Made by a program: the position numbers and the translations under genes
In this document: piece after piece, positions 46,872 to 56,964 of the stretch
Layout of the letters: every line of letters begins with the position of its first letter
Position numbering within the stretch: the stretch's first letter is position 1
The notes under the pieces: model-generated
Database searches by the model: none
The model's input: only the letters and a program-made list of their open reading frames with translations
Told to the model about the DNA's origin: nothing
Assembly: GCF_001571305.1 (NCBI RefSeq)
Contig: NZ_BCTN01000013.1
Location: forward strand, 1-64,000
Direction of reading: 5' to 3'
Origin: Erwinia persicina NBRC 102418
GTDB lineage: Bacteria; Pseudomonadota; Gammaproteobacteria; Enterobacterales; Enterobacteriaceae
Length of the DNA stretch: 64,000 bases

Positions 46872-47459
46872 ATGAACCATGTCTGGGGACTGCTTGCGCA
46901 TCCGGGTCGGGAGATGCGCGACATTAAGCAAGAGAATGAAACGCTCTCGCACCATTACACTCACCACGTCCTGCTGATGGCGCTGATCCCGGTGCTCTGC
47001 GCCTTTATCGGCACCACACAGGTCGGCTGGGATATTGGGATTGAACGCACTATCCCCCTGTCACTGACCACCGCTTTTTCCCTGGCGGTGCTGTTTTACG
47101 CCCTGATCCTGCTGGGGGTGGCGGTGATGGGGAGGGTTATCTGGTGGATGGCGCGGGACTACCCGCAGCGACCCTCGCTCGCGCGCTGTCGGGTGTTTGC
47201 CGGCTATGTGGCCACGCCGCTGTTTATCAGCGGGCTGGTGGCACTCTATCCGCTGGTGTGGCTCTGTGTACTGGTCGGCGCGCTGGCGCTGGCCTACACC
47301 GGCTATCTGCTGTATGTCGGTATCCCGCTGTTTCTGAGTATTGACCGTGAAGAGAGTCTGCGGCTTTCCGGCTCTACGCTGGCCATTGGCATCCTGGTGT
47401 TTGAAGTGTTACTGGCGATGACCGTGGTGATCTGGGGCTATGGCTATCAGCTTTTCTGA
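46872..47459 (+). CDS. yohC: YohC, Yip1-family inner-membrane protein
   Basis: The 195 residues match E. coli YohC from MNHVWGLLAHPGREMRDI onward, with five or six hydrophobic segments. The Yip1-domain function in bacteria is unknown. AGAGGAG lies upstream of the start. It is followed by pbpG, the inverse neighbourhood of E. coli pbpG-yohC-yohD. Confidence 0.9.
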   Translation: MNHVWGLLAHPGREMRDIKQENETLSHHYTHHVLLMALIPVLCAFIGTTQVGWDIGIERTIPLSLTTAFSLAVLFYALILLGVAVMGRVIWWMARDYPQRPSLARCRVFAGYVATPLFISGLVALYPLVWLCVLVGALALAYTGYLLYVGIPLFLSIDREESLRLSGSTLAIGILVFEVLLAMTVVIWGYGYQLF

Positions 47460-47626
47460 CCGCCTGTACCGCCGGGAAACCGGCGGTCTGTTGGTAACGC
47501 CCGGAAACGAATAACCTGTAGGAAAATCCTTAACATCCGACGTATTATGCGTACGCCAGCCCCCGTAATGACGCGGGAAGCGGTGTGTGGCCTCCACACC
47601 CTCCACTATCAGCCTTGAAGTTTACG

Positions 47627-48577
47627 ATGCCTGCAAAAATTCGTTTGTCTTTATTAAGTGTGGTTCTGCTGTTCTCTGCTCAGGGCATGCTGAATCAGGC
47701 CGTTGCGCGTACCCAACCGGCCGTTGTCACGACCGCTGCCCAGCCTGAAATTGCCTCCGGCAGTGCAATGATTGTCGACCTGAATACCCAGAAGGTGATC
47801 TACGCCAGCCACCCCGATCTGGTGCGGCCGATCGCCTCGATCACCAAGCTGATGACGGTGATGGTGACGCTGGATGCCCATTTGCCGATGGATGAAATGC
47901 TGGCGGTTGATATCAGTCATACCCCGGAGATGCGCGGTGTTTATTCCCGCGTGCGCCTTAACAGTGAGATCAGCCGCAAGAATATGATGCTGCTGGCGCT
48001 GATGTCCTCGGAAAACCGCGCAGCGGCCAGCCTGGCGCACCACTATCCGGGTGGCTATGATGCATTTATTCGCGCCATGAACGCCAAAGCGCGCGCGCTG
48101 GGCATGAGTAATACGCACTACGTGGAACCCACCGGGCTGTCGATTAAAAACGTCTCCACGGCGCGCGATCTGAGCAAACTGCTGATTGCCTCGAAACGCT
48201 ATCCGCTGCTGGGTGAACTGAGCACCACCCATGAAGATATGGCGACGTTCCGTAATCCGAACTACACCCTGCCGTTCCGTAACACCAACCATCTGGTGTA
48301 TCGGCCTGACTGGAATATTCAGCTGACGAAAACCGGTTATACCGATGAAGCGGGTCACTGCCTGGTGATGCGTACGGTGATCAATCACCGCCCGGTGTCC
48401 CTGGTCGTGTTGGATGCCTTTGGTAAATACACACATTTTGCTGACGCAAATCGCCTGCGTAAGTGGATTGAAACCGGTAAAATTTCCCCGGTTCCGCCTG
48501 CAGCTTTGAGTTATAAAAAGCAAAAAGCCTCACAGCTGGCAGGTAACCGTGTGGTCGATGACAGCGCGGTAGAGTGA
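47627..48577 (+). CDS. pbpG: D-alanyl-D-alanine endopeptidase PBP7
   Basis: PBP7 cleaves D-Ala-meso-DAP cross-links in the periplasm. The start is ATG 47627 ([20 protein letters not shown] signal peptide), 316 residues. The active-site serine is in SITK (S71), with SSEN further on and KTG in [14 protein letters not shown]. It has no C-terminal amphipathic anchor, as expected for PBP7. Confidence 0.94.
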   Translation: MPAKIRLSLLSVVLLFSAQGMLNQAVARTQPAVVTTAAQPEIASGSAMIVDLNTQKVIYASHPDLVRPIASITKLMTVMVTLDAHLPMDEMLAVDISHTPEMRGVYSRVRLNSEISRKNMMLLALMSSENRAAASLAHHYPGGYDAFIRAMNAKARALGMSNTHYVEPTGLSIKNVSTARDLSKLLIASKRYPLLGELSTTHEDMATFRNPNYTLPFRNTNHLVYRPDWNIQLTKTGYTDEAGHCLVMRTVINHRPVSLVVLDAFGKYTHFADANRLRKWIETGKISPVPPAALSYKKQKASQLAGNRVVDDSAVE

Positions 48578-48589
48578 CCTGCGCTCCTG

Positions 48590-48621
48590 TCGGGGGCGAT
48601 CCTTTTTACACTCGCCCCCGA
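48590..48621. terminator. hairpin between pbpG and the acetyltransferase gene
   Basis: TCGGGGGCGA (48590-48599) pairs with TCGCCCCCGA (48612-48621) across a T-rich loop. It is related in sequence to the GGGCGACC gene-end hairpins and separates convergent genes. Confidence 0.75.
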
Positions 48622-48630
48622 TAGCCCCGG

Positions 48631-49146
48631 TTATAGCGCCCGCTGCATCAATAACGTATCGCGCCATTCACCGTGTTTGAAACCCACGGCGCGAAAGTTG
48701 CCGACGATCTCAAAGCCCATTTTCTTATGCAGGTTAAGTGAGCCGGCATTACGCTCACCATTGCCGATAATGGCCAGCATCTGCCGGTACGGCCCCTGCT
48801 GACAGCGGCTAATCAGCGCGGCGAGCAGTGCGGTGCCGATGCCTCGTCCGCCCTGATCGGCATCAATATAAACCGAGTCTTCGACGGTAAAGCGATAAGC
48901 CGGACGGGGGCGATACTGGGTGGCGTAGCAATATCCCACCACCTGGCCGTCCCTCTCTGCTACCAGCCACGGCAGATCGAATGAAGCGACTTTTCGATAG
49001 CGATCGGCCATTTCTGCCGCATCAGGCGGCGTTTCTTCAAAGGAACCGCAGCCGTGCAGGACATGCCAGGCATAAATACGGGTGAGGGCGTCGATATCGG
49101 CGAGGACGGCGTCGCGGACCGTCAGGTCAGCGTGGGGAAGAGACAT
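48631..49146 (-). CDS. GNAT N-acetyltransferase, phosphinothricin/MnaT-like
   Basis: The 171 residues fit the PAT/MnaT branch: VRDAVLADIDALTRIYAWHVL at the N-terminus, EETPPDAAEMADRYR, VEDSVYIDADQGGRGIGTALL with the acetyl-CoA loop, and NLHKKMGFEIVGNFRAVGFKHGEWRDTLLMQ. Members acetylate phosphinothricin, methionine sulfone or related amino acids. The substrate here is unproven. Confidence 0.88.
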   Translation of the reverse strand: MSLPHADLTVRDAVLADIDALTRIYAWHVLHGCGSFEETPPDAAEMADRYRKVASFDLPWLVAERDGQVVGYCYATQYRPRPAYRFTVEDSVYIDADQGGRGIGTALLAALISRCQQGPYRQMLAIIGNGERNAGSLNLHKKMGFEIVGNFRAVGFKHGEWRDTLLMQRAL

Positions 49147-49333
49147 GTTTGCTCCATGCGTATTTTCTTCTTAATTTGCCATACTCACCGTCGACGATAG
49201 TCATAGAATATTCTTATGATAACGACCTCATTTTTACATCACAAATCCTATAGTGCCGGCCAGGGCAAAAGCATAAACTAGCCGGCAATTGTCAGGCGCC
49301 GCCCGGCGCTGCCTTAGTATCAGGAACCTGCAC

Positions 49334-51766
49334 ATGTCTGGCTTGTTAACTTTTCTTCGCGTTTGTCTGCTGGCGCTCGTGACGCTATCGCCCCAGCTGG
49401 TTATGGCTGCGGAGGGCGATGACGCACAGCAAACCGATGCCCCTCCAAAGGTCAATGCTGCCGTTGAACTGCCGAAAATGCAGAAGGTGCTGGACAAGAT
49501 CAAACAGCAGGTTTCCGGTGAAACCAACGACAGCAAGCTGATGGCGCTCAACGAACTGGCGCTGGAGCTGTCTGGCGATGCGGATACGCTGATGCAGGGT
49601 ATTGTTCCCCAGCGTGCCCAGTTGCAGGCCCAGCTGGCCGTGCTTGGCCCGGCTCCGCAGGCCAACAGCGGAGTGAAAGAGACCGCGGAGGTGACCAGCA
49701 AAAGAAATAAGCTGGAAAACCAGAAGGGGAAAATGGATGCCCAGATCAAGCAGGCGGAAGCCATAAAGAGCGGGGCCATTAATCTTTCCGCGCAGATCGT
49801 TACCCTGCGTCGTGATGCGCTGAAAACTCAGCTGGCACTGAACGCGGGCAGTATTCTTGGCCCGCGCTTCTGGGCGCCGCTGTATAACACGCAAAGCGAT
49901 GACAGCGTTAAAATCAGCGATTTTATTGATGAACTGACTTCCACCGCCGCACTGTCGTGGGAGTCAGGCTGGCGTTTTGGCACCATTATGTGGGTGCTGG
50001 CCGCCGGGCTGGTCGCCACGCTGGGTCGCCGCTATCTGGAGGAGTTTCTCGCCTGGGTGGGGATCCATCATCTGCCCGAAGGGCGTCTGCGCCGTAGTTT
50101 CCTGGCGGCCGCCACGGCAGTGACCACCCTGGCCGCGGTGGTGCTGGCATTTAATTTCCTCGACCAGGCCTTTACCCGTCACGATCAGGTGATTGATGAC
50201 GTCCGTGATTTTGCCGATAAGCTGGTCGGGCTGAGTGTGTTCTGCGGTCTGATCGCCGGATTAGGGCGGGCGTTCCTCTCCACCCGTCGGCCCTCATGGC
50301 GTCTGCCCAATATTTCCAATGAAGTGGCATTGGCTTTAAAGCCCTATCCACCGCTCACCGCCGCCCTGGTGTTTATTTTCCAGACGGTAGAGACCTTTAA
50401 CAGCAGCGCCAGCACCAGCGTCGGCACGACGATTTTTGCCAACGGCATGACGGCGCTGCTGATCGGTGCCACGGCGCTGTCAATCAGCATGCGAACCAAT
50501 CGCGTGCGCCGGCGTATGCTCCAGGCGGGTAACCCACCCGAGGCCAAATCCACGCTGGTAGGGCTGATTCAGATGGCGCTGACGCTGATTGGCGTGGCGA
50601 TCATGATCGCGCTGCTGATTGGTTATATCACCCTGGCGCGCTTCCTCAGCTATGAGCTGATCTGGATGGGAATTGTCTTTGGTTCATTCTACATCTGCAG
50701 CCAGCTGGTAGCGGACGGCTGCGAAAGCCTGTTCTCCACCAACAATGCTTCCGGCAAGCGTATTCAGACCTCACTGAATATCGACGAGCGGCATCTGGGG
50801 CAGGTGGCGGCGGTGCTTGGTGCCATTGGCAAGACGTTCCTTGTACTGGCGGCCGCGATGGCGCTGCTTAATGGCACCTTCGGCAGTTCGACGCCGATTG
50901 AGCTGGTGCAGAAAGCGATTGAATTCTGGGGCGGCAAAGGGCTTGAATCCCTGAATATCGTGCCTGCGCATATGGTCAATGCGCTGATCTGCATGGTGGT
51001 CGGCATCTGGGTGCTGCGTTCGGTGAAACGCTGGCTGGAGCATGATTTCCTGCCCAAAACCACCATGGACAAAGGGATGCGGCTGTCGCTGCTCACGCTG
51101 TTCAGCAATATTGGATTTGTGCTGGTGATCCTGATGACACTGTCGATTATGGGTCTGCAGTGGAACAAGCTGGCGTGGATCGTCAGCGCCCTGTCGGTCG
51201 GTATCGGTTTCGGCTTACAGGAGATTGTGAAGAACTTTATTTCCGGCCTGATCCTGCTGACGGAGCGCCCGGTCAAAGTGGGTGACCTGGTGAGCATCAG
51301 CGGCATTGAAGGGGATATCCGCCGTATTAACGTGCGCGCCACCGAAATTCAGCTCAGTGATAAATCCACCGTGATTGTGCCGAACTCGCAGCTGATCTCT
51401 CAGAACGTGCGCAACGCCACGATGGGCAATGCGCAGGGGGTGGCCACCATTACGCTGACCTTCCCGCTGGATATTGACCCGCAGCAGGTGCGTCAGCTGT
51501 TGCTGGAAGTGTATAACGAGAACGAACGTATTCTGGAGAATCCGGAGCCCTCGGTCACGTTCAAGGATCTGACCTCAACCGGCATCGTACTGTCGGTGAC
51601 GGGGAATGTGGCCAGCCCGCGTCAGGTGGGCGGCGCAAAAAGCGATCTGCTGTTTGATATCCTCACCCGACTGCGCAAAGAAGGGGTGATGCTCTCTGCG
51701 CCGCAGACCATGATCATCGAGCGTAAAAACGGCCAGATGGTACTGAAGGACGCGCCGGAGGAGTAA
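49334..51766 (+). CDS. large MscS-family mechanosensitive channel with DUF3772 domain
   Basis: From ATG 49334 (AGGAAC upstream) the protein has 810 residues: a signal peptide ending VMAAE, a periplasmic coiled-coil DUF3772 region (about 25-190), several membrane helices (about 210-560), and a C-terminal MscS domain with the pore-lining helix WIVSALSVGIGFGLQEIVKNF followed by GLILLTERPVKVGD. It resembles the long MscK/YbiO-type channels. It should open under membrane tension to protect against osmotic downshock. Confidence 0.9.
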   Translation: MSGLLTFLRVCLLALVTLSPQLVMAAEGDDAQQTDAPPKVNAAVELPKMQKVLDKIKQQVSGETNDSKLMALNELALELSGDADTLMQGIVPQRAQLQAQLAVLGPAPQANSGVKETAEVTSKRNKLENQKGKMDAQIKQAEAIKSGAINLSAQIVTLRRDALKTQLALNAGSILGPRFWAPLYNTQSDDSVKISDFIDELTSTAALSWESGWRFGTIMWVLAAGLVATLGRRYLEEFLAWVGIHHLPEGRLRRSFLAAATAVTTLAAVVLAFNFLDQAFTRHDQVIDDVRDFADKLVGLSVFCGLIAGLGRAFLSTRRPSWRLPNISNEVALALKPYPPLTAALVFIFQTVETFNSSASTSVGTTIFANGMTALLIGATALSISMRTNRVRRRMLQAGNPPEAKSTLVGLIQMALTLIGVAIMIALLIGYITLARFLSYELIWMGIVFGSFYICSQLVADGCESLFSTNNASGKRIQTSLNIDERHLGQVAAVLGAIGKTFLVLAAAMALLNGTFGSSTPIELVQKAIEFWGGKGLESLNIVPAHMVNALICMVVGIWVLRSVKRWLEHDFLPKTTMDKGMRLSLLTLFSNIGFVLVILMTLSIMGLQWNKLAWIVSALSVGIGFGLQEIVKNFISGLILLTERPVKVGDLVSISGIEGDIRRINVRATEIQLSDKSTVIVPNSQLISQNVRNATMGNAQGVATITLTFPLDIDPQQVRQLLLEVYNENERILENPEPSVTFKDLTSTGIVLSVTGNVASPRQVGGAKSDLLFDILTRLRKEGVMLSAPQTMIIERKNGQMVLKDAPEE

Positions 51767-51770
51767 TCCC

Positions 51771-51811
51771 CCGTAGGGGGCGACCCTTTTTCCGGTCGCC
51801 CTCTTCTACGG
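51771..51811. terminator. GGGCGACC-family hairpin between the channel gene and dld
   Basis: GGGCGACC (51778-51785) pairs with GGTCGCCC (51794-51801) across a pyrimidine loop. Outer arms CCGTAG (51771-51776) and CTACGG (51806-51811) also pair, giving a 41-bp interrupted palindrome between convergent genes. Confidence 0.78.
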
Positions 51812-53533
51812 CTATTTATCGCACCCGCACTCACCCCAGTGCTTCGCCCGTGTGGTTTTTCCAATGCCAGGATTAAACGTATTAGTCGGGTCAAGCTGCT
51901 GGTAAAAAGCCTTCAGCTGCGGTTTGGCCTGATACAGATGGCCAACGTTATGCTCTGCCGGATACTCCGCGCCGCGGGCATGCAGAATTTCCAGCATCTT
52001 CTCTTTCAGCGCGTGCGCATCCACCCCTTTTTTCACAATATAGTCCTGGTGGAATACGTGGCACAGGAAGTGGCCGTAATAGAGGCGGTGGGTCAGGGCA
52101 TCGTCAAACTCTGGCGGCAGCTTTTCGAACCAGTCGCGATCGTTACGGCGCAGCGCAATATCCAGCGCCAGAATATCTTCCACTGCTTCATGATGCACGG
52201 CGTGGTAACGCACGGCGGCCCCGGCGGCGGCAAAGCGGTGCAGAAACGCGTGTGCGCCTTCTTTTCCTTCACATTCAAAGTACCCGCCGTCGGCATCTTT
52301 GAAGAATTCCTGCAGATAGGCCCGCGCTTCGGCCACGCCTTCGCCGGACATTTTCAGCATCAGATGGTGTTCAAAACGATCGCGGTACTGCTTCATGCGC
52401 GGCGGCAGGTGGGAGGGCAGCAGCGCGGCGATTTTTTGCAGCATCCGGTCGCTGAAGTGGGGTTTCAGCCATTTGATCCGCGCCAGCAGCGCATCTGCGC
52501 GCCCCTTCAGCGTGAAGAACAGCGGCATCTTGTCGGTGCCAAGCTTGTCGATCATCACAAAGGTGTCTTTGCCGTAGGTTTCCGCGATATCAAAAATATC
52601 ACGATGCATGTATTCGCCGGCCACCGGCAGATGGGTAAAACTGGCCAGCATATGGCGGCGCAGCCGATCGAGCACCGCCGTATCATTGGTACCAATATAG
52701 AAGACCTGCTGGGCACTTTCGCTGGCAAACGTATCCAGACGTACCGCAAACAGGGCGAGCTTACCGGCACAGCCGGAGGCTTCAAACAGCCGGCGCGCAT
52801 CTGCATTAAAACGTGACGGCGTGTCGGCATCAACATCGCGTACCCGTACGGCATAATCCGGGTCGGAGGCGTGGCGCTGGTCGTGCAGCACGTCGCTCTG
52901 CTGCCAGCTGTCATCATCCAGCTTACCCAGGATTTGCTCCGGGGTTGACCCCAGGTTGATGCCGAGGTGGTTAACCAGCCGCAGCGTACCGCTGGCATCT
53001 ATCTGCGCGTAAAGCGCCATTTCGGTGTAGGCCGGGCCGCGTTTCACCAGCGAACCTCCGGAGTTATTACAGATGCCGCCGAGCACGGACGCACCGATAC
53101 AGGAAGAACCAATCACCGAATGGGGTTCGCGGCCCAGGGGTTTCAGGGCTTTTTCTAACTGATACAGGGTGCTGCCGGGGAAGGCCAGCACTTGTTTCCC
53201 TTCATCAAGCAGCTGGATTTTATCCATGCGCAGGGTGCTGATAATCACAATATCACGCGGGTAGTCATTCCCGTTCGGCGTTGAGCCTTCGGTCAGTCCG
53301 GTATTGGCCGCCTGCATCAGGATGATCACATCCGCGGCAACACAAGCCTGCAGTATGCGCCACTGCTCCAGTAACGTTCCGGGGAACACCACGGCCAGCG
53401 CATCGCCTTCGCCCGATCGGAAGCCCTTGCGATAGCGCTCTGTTTTTTCGGGGTCCGTGAGCAGATGGTTGCGGCCAACGATGCGGCCCAGTTCAGCAAT
53501 CAGTTTTTGTCCAGCGTGTTGGGAAGTGTGCAT
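51812..53533 (-). CDS. dld: D-lactate dehydrogenase, quinone-dependent
   Basis: Dld oxidises D-lactate to pyruvate and passes electrons to quinone at the inner membrane. The 573 residues (E. coli 571) have the FAD-binding half with SSCIGASVLGGICNNSGG near 140-160 and a membrane-binding C-terminal domain rich in Lys/Arg (HLPPRMKQYRDRFEHHL), ending NTFNPGIGKTTRAKHW. It is divergent from bglX, as in E. coli. Confidence 0.95.
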   Translation of the reverse strand: MHTSQHAGQKLIAELGRIVGRNHLLTDPEKTERYRKGFRSGEGDALAVVFPGTLLEQWRILQACVAADVIILMQAANTGLTEGSTPNGNDYPRDIVIISTLRMDKIQLLDEGKQVLAFPGSTLYQLEKALKPLGREPHSVIGSSCIGASVLGGICNNSGGSLVKRGPAYTEMALYAQIDASGTLRLVNHLGINLGSTPEQILGKLDDDSWQQSDVLHDQRHASDPDYAVRVRDVDADTPSRFNADARRLFEASGCAGKLALFAVRLDTFASESAQQVFYIGTNDTAVLDRLRRHMLASFTHLPVAGEYMHRDIFDIAETYGKDTFVMIDKLGTDKMPLFFTLKGRADALLARIKWLKPHFSDRMLQKIAALLPSHLPPRMKQYRDRFEHHLMLKMSGEGVAEARAYLQEFFKDADGGYFECEGKEGAHAFLHRFAAAGAAVRYHAVHHEAVEDILALDIALRRNDRDWFEKLPPEFDDALTHRLYYGHFLCHVFHQDYIVKKGVDAHALKEKMLEILHARGAEYPAEHNVGHLYQAKPQLKAFYQQLDPTNTFNPGIGKTTRAKHWGECGCDK

Positions 53534-53721
53534 GTCATGTCCTTGTCAGTATCACCGCTCTACTGTAGCACTCACTGTCTGGCAATAAAGTCTCGTCTGA
53601 GACCTCTGTGATTCATCACCTGAAAACTAGCTGCTATTCTCAAGGTATGACACACTGCTGCCATGTGTTACCGGCAGTAAAATAATAGATACGCCACAGT
53701 CACTTGAGAGAAAACCCTCTG

Positions 53722-56019
53722 ATGAAATGGATTTGCTCTGTCAGCCTTGCCGTTACGCTGGCGATTCAGCCAGTATTTGCCGACGATCTGATCGGCCCGC
53801 ACTCACTCACACCGCAGGCACGCGACGCTTTTGTCACCGACCTGCTGAAAAAAATGACCCTGGATGAAAAGATTGGCCAGTTGAGGCTGATCAGCGTCGG
53901 GCCGGATAATCCCAAATCCGCGATCCGCGATATGATCCAGCAGGGGCAGGTGGGCGCGATTTTCAATACCGTGACCCGTCATGATATCCGTGAGATGCAG
54001 GATCAGGTCATGCAGCTCAGCCGTCTGAAAATCCCGCTGTTCTTTGCCTATGATGTGATCCATGGTCAGCGCACTCAGTTCCCCATTCCGCTGGCGCTGG
54101 CCTCCAGCTGGGACACCGATGCCGTGGCGCAAGTGGGCCGTATTGCCGCTTATGAGGCCGCCGATGATGGGTTAAATATGACCTGGGCACCGATGGTCGA
54201 TGTGACCCGGGAACCGCGCTGGGGACGCGGCTCGGAGGGCTTCGGGGAAGACACTTACCTGACGTCCGTGATGGGCCGCACCATGGTGCAGGCCATGCAG
54301 GGTAAAAGCCCGGCCGATCGCTACTCGGTGATGACCAGCGTCAAGCATTACGCCGCCTATGGGGCGGTTGAAGGCGGGCGTGATTACAATACCGTGGATA
54401 TGAGCCCACAGCGCCTGTTCCAGGACTATCTTCCGCCGTATAAAGCGGCGCTGGACGCCGGAAGTGGTGGGGTGATGGTGGCGCTGAACTCACTGAATGG
54501 TGTCCCGGCCAGTGCCGACAGCTGGCTGTTAAAAGATGTATTGCGTGATGACTGGGGTTTTAAAGGCATCACCATCAGCGATCATGGCGCGATCAAAGAG
54601 CTGATCAAACACGGCGTGGCGAGCGACCCGCAGGATGCCGTGCGTATTGCGCTGAAATCCGGCATCGACATGAGTATGAGCGACGAGTACTACAGCAAGT
54701 ACCTGCCCGGGCTGGTTAAAAGTGGCCAGGTCAGTGAAAAAGAGATCGATGACGCCGCGCGCCACGTACTGAACGTTAAATACGATATGGGCCTGTTTAA
54801 TGACCCGTACAGCCATCTGGGGCCCGCCAGCAGCGATCCGGCAGATACTAATGCGGAAAACCGCCTGCATCGTGCCGAAGCGCGGGATGTGGCGCGTAAA
54901 AGTATGGTGCTGTTAAAAAACCGTCTGGAGACGCTGCCGCTGAAAAAATCCGGCACGGTGGCGCTGATCGGCCCGCTGGCTGACAGCCAGATTGATATTA
55001 TGGGCAGCTGGTCTGCTGCGGGTGTGGCCGCCCAGTCCGTGACCCTGCTGCAGGGGATGAAAAATGCCACTGCCGGTAAGGCGACGCTGCTGTACACCAA
55101 AGGGGCCAACGTCACCGACGATAAAGGCATTCAGGACTTTATCAATCTGTATGAAAAAGCGATGACCGTGGATACACGATCGCCGCAACAGATGCTGGAT
55201 GAAGCCGTTGAAACCGCGAAGAAAGCGGATGTGGTGGTGCTGGCCATTGGTGAAGCACGCGGTATGGCGCATGAAGCCTCCAGCCGCAGCGATCTGACGC
55301 TGCCGGAGAGCCAGCTGAAGCTGATTGATGCCATTAAGGCGACCGGCAAACCGCTGGTGATGGTGCTGATGAACGCGCGTGCGCTGACGCTGACCCATGA
55401 AACGCAGCAGGCGGATGCGATGCTGGAAAGCTGGTACAGCGGTACCGAGGGCGGTAACGCCATCGCCGATGTGCTGTTCGGTGACTACAATCCGTCCGGT
55501 AAGCTGCCGATGTCCTTCCCACGCTCGGTGGGTCAGATCCCGATCTACTATAACCACCTGAATACCGGCCGTCCGTATAACTTCGAAAACCCGAATAAGT
55601 ACACGTCTCACTACTTCGATGAGGCAAATGGCCCACTGTTCCCGTTCGGCTACGGACTGAGCTATACGCAGTTCACCCTCTCCCCGGTTAAGATGTCATC
55701 TGCCACGATGCCGCGTAACGGAACAGTGAACGCCAGCGTCACCGTCACGAACAGCGGTAAGCGCGATGGGGCGACGGTGGTTCAGCTTTATCTGCGTGAT
55801 GAGGTGGCGAGTATCAGCCGCCCGGTGAAAGAGCTGAAGGGCTTTAAGCGCATTATGCTGAAGGCGGGCGAATCCCGGACGGTCACCTTCCCGATCGACG
55901 TCAGCGCGCTGAAATTCTGGAATGCCAGAATGCAGCAGGTGGCCGAGCCGGGTAAATTTAGCGTGATGATCGGGCTGGATTCTGCCCGGACCGTCAACGC
56001 TGAGTTTGATTATCTGTAA
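53722..56019 (+). CDS. bglX: periplasmic beta-glucosidase
   Basis: BglX is a GH3 enzyme that hydrolyses terminal beta-glucosides in the periplasm. The start is ATG 53722 (MKWICSVSLAVTLAIQPVFA signal), 765 residues as in E. coli. The catalytic nucleophile Asp is in GITISDHGAIKEL near residue 287, with KHYAAYGAVEGGRDYN upstream, an (alpha/beta) sandwich with the VVVLAIGEARGMAHEASSR segment, and a C-terminal fibronectin-III-like domain. A TTG at 53704 is a less likely start. Confidence 0.95.
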   Translation: MKWICSVSLAVTLAIQPVFADDLIGPHSLTPQARDAFVTDLLKKMTLDEKIGQLRLISVGPDNPKSAIRDMIQQGQVGAIFNTVTRHDIREMQDQVMQLSRLKIPLFFAYDVIHGQRTQFPIPLALASSWDTDAVAQVGRIAAYEAADDGLNMTWAPMVDVTREPRWGRGSEGFGEDTYLTSVMGRTMVQAMQGKSPADRYSVMTSVKHYAAYGAVEGGRDYNTVDMSPQRLFQDYLPPYKAALDAGSGGVMVALNSLNGVPASADSWLLKDVLRDDWGFKGITISDHGAIKELIKHGVASDPQDAVRIALKSGIDMSMSDEYYSKYLPGLVKSGQVSEKEIDDAARHVLNVKYDMGLFNDPYSHLGPASSDPADTNAENRLHRAEARDVARKSMVLLKNRLETLPLKKSGTVALIGPLADSQIDIMGSWSAAGVAAQSVTLLQGMKNATAGKATLLYTKGANVTDDKGIQDFINLYEKAMTVDTRSPQQMLDEAVETAKKADVVVLAIGEARGMAHEASSRSDLTLPESQLKLIDAIKATGKPLVMVLMNARALTLTHETQQADAMLESWYSGTEGGNAIADVLFGDYNPSGKLPMSFPRSVGQIPIYYNHLNTGRPYNFENPNKYTSHYFDEANGPLFPFGYGLSYTQFTLSPVKMSSATMPRNGTVNASVTVTNSGKRDGATVVQLYLRDEVASISRPVKELKGFKRIMLKAGESRTVTFPIDVSALKFWNARMQQVAEPGKFSVMIGLDSARTVNAEFDYL

Positions 56020-56069
56020 ACCCCAGGGCGGGGGCTGCCCCGCCCGTTCTGTTTTACCAGGCGAAAAGA

Positions 56070-56936
56070 ATGGTCAGTTTACGCGACAGAATTCAGCAGC
56101 AGGTTTTTCGTTTAAACGGGCTGTCACTGAACGAGTTTGATCTGTCACAACCCCCGGGTGACCCAGGCCTTTATGGCCCTGACAGCGTGATATGGCGGGT
56201 ACACGGTGATTTCCCGTCCATGTTATGCGGTGGGATCGCCGCACTCCTGTTACAGATGCAACATCCCCTGGCACTGGCCGGGGTCTGGGACCACTCCACC
56301 TTCCGCGACGATATGATGGGACGGCTGCGCCGGACCAGCCAGTTTATCGCCGTCACCACCTTTGGTAATACCGCAGATGCCCATACGCTGATCGCGCGGG
56401 TGAAACGTATTCACCTGCGCGTCACCGGCGTGGACGCACGGGGTCAGCCTTATGCTGCCAGCGATCCGCAGCTGCTGACCTGGGTACACGTAGCAGAAAC
56501 GCGCTGTTTCCTCGCAGCTCATCTGCGCTATAAAAATCCGCAGTTGAGTCTGGCAGAGCAGAACCGTTACTACGCTGAGGCGGCGTTAGTGGCCGAAGCG
56601 CTGGGGGCTGAACAGGTGCCGGACAGCGTGGCGGCAGTGGAGACGTACCTGACGGCGATGCGGCCGCAGCTGCGGTGCGATGAGCGCACCCAGGAGGTTC
56701 TGTCGCTGTTGCTGAATGCACCCGCGCCCTCCTGGCAGGCGCGACCGGCGATGAATGCGATGCTGGTCGCCGGTATCGAGCTGCTGCCGGACTGGGCGCT
56801 ACAGGCGTTTGGCCTGCACTTTTCCCCGCTGCGGCGACGGCTGATACGGCTGCGTATTGCCATCATCGCCAGAATGCTGCGCTGGGCAATTTCACGCGGC
56901 GCGTATCAGCGGGCAATGACGCGGGTAGGGCGATAA
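56070..56936 (+). CDS. DUF2236 / oxygenase MpaB-family protein
   Basis: The 288 residues fit the DUF2236 family, relatives of the rubber oxygenase Lcp and the MpaB-type oxygenases, which bind haem. Family-like segments are SVIWRVHGDFPSMLCGGIAALLLQMQHPLALAGVWDHS (shown only in part in the protein) and VHAETRCFLAAHLRY-type His/Glu helices around 130-155. No signal peptide is present. Substrate and physiological role are unknown. It starts 50 bp after bglX. Confidence 0.8.
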   Translation: MVSLRDRIQQQVFRLNGLSLNEFDLSQPPGDPGLYGPDSVIWRVHGDFPSMLCGGIAALLLQMQHPLALAGVWDHSTFRDDMMGRLRRTSQFIAVTTFGNTADAHTLIARVKRIHLRVTGVDARGQPYAASDPQLLTWVHVAETRCFLAAHLRYKNPQLSLAEQNRYYAEAALVAEALGAEQVPDSVAAVETYLTAMRPQLRCDERTQEVLSLLLNAPAPSWQARPAMNAMLVAGIELLPDWALQAFGLHFSPLRRRLIRLRIAIIARMLRWAISRGAYQRAMTRVGR

Positions 56937-56964
56937 GTGTGTACTGACGACGAAGGAGATGATC

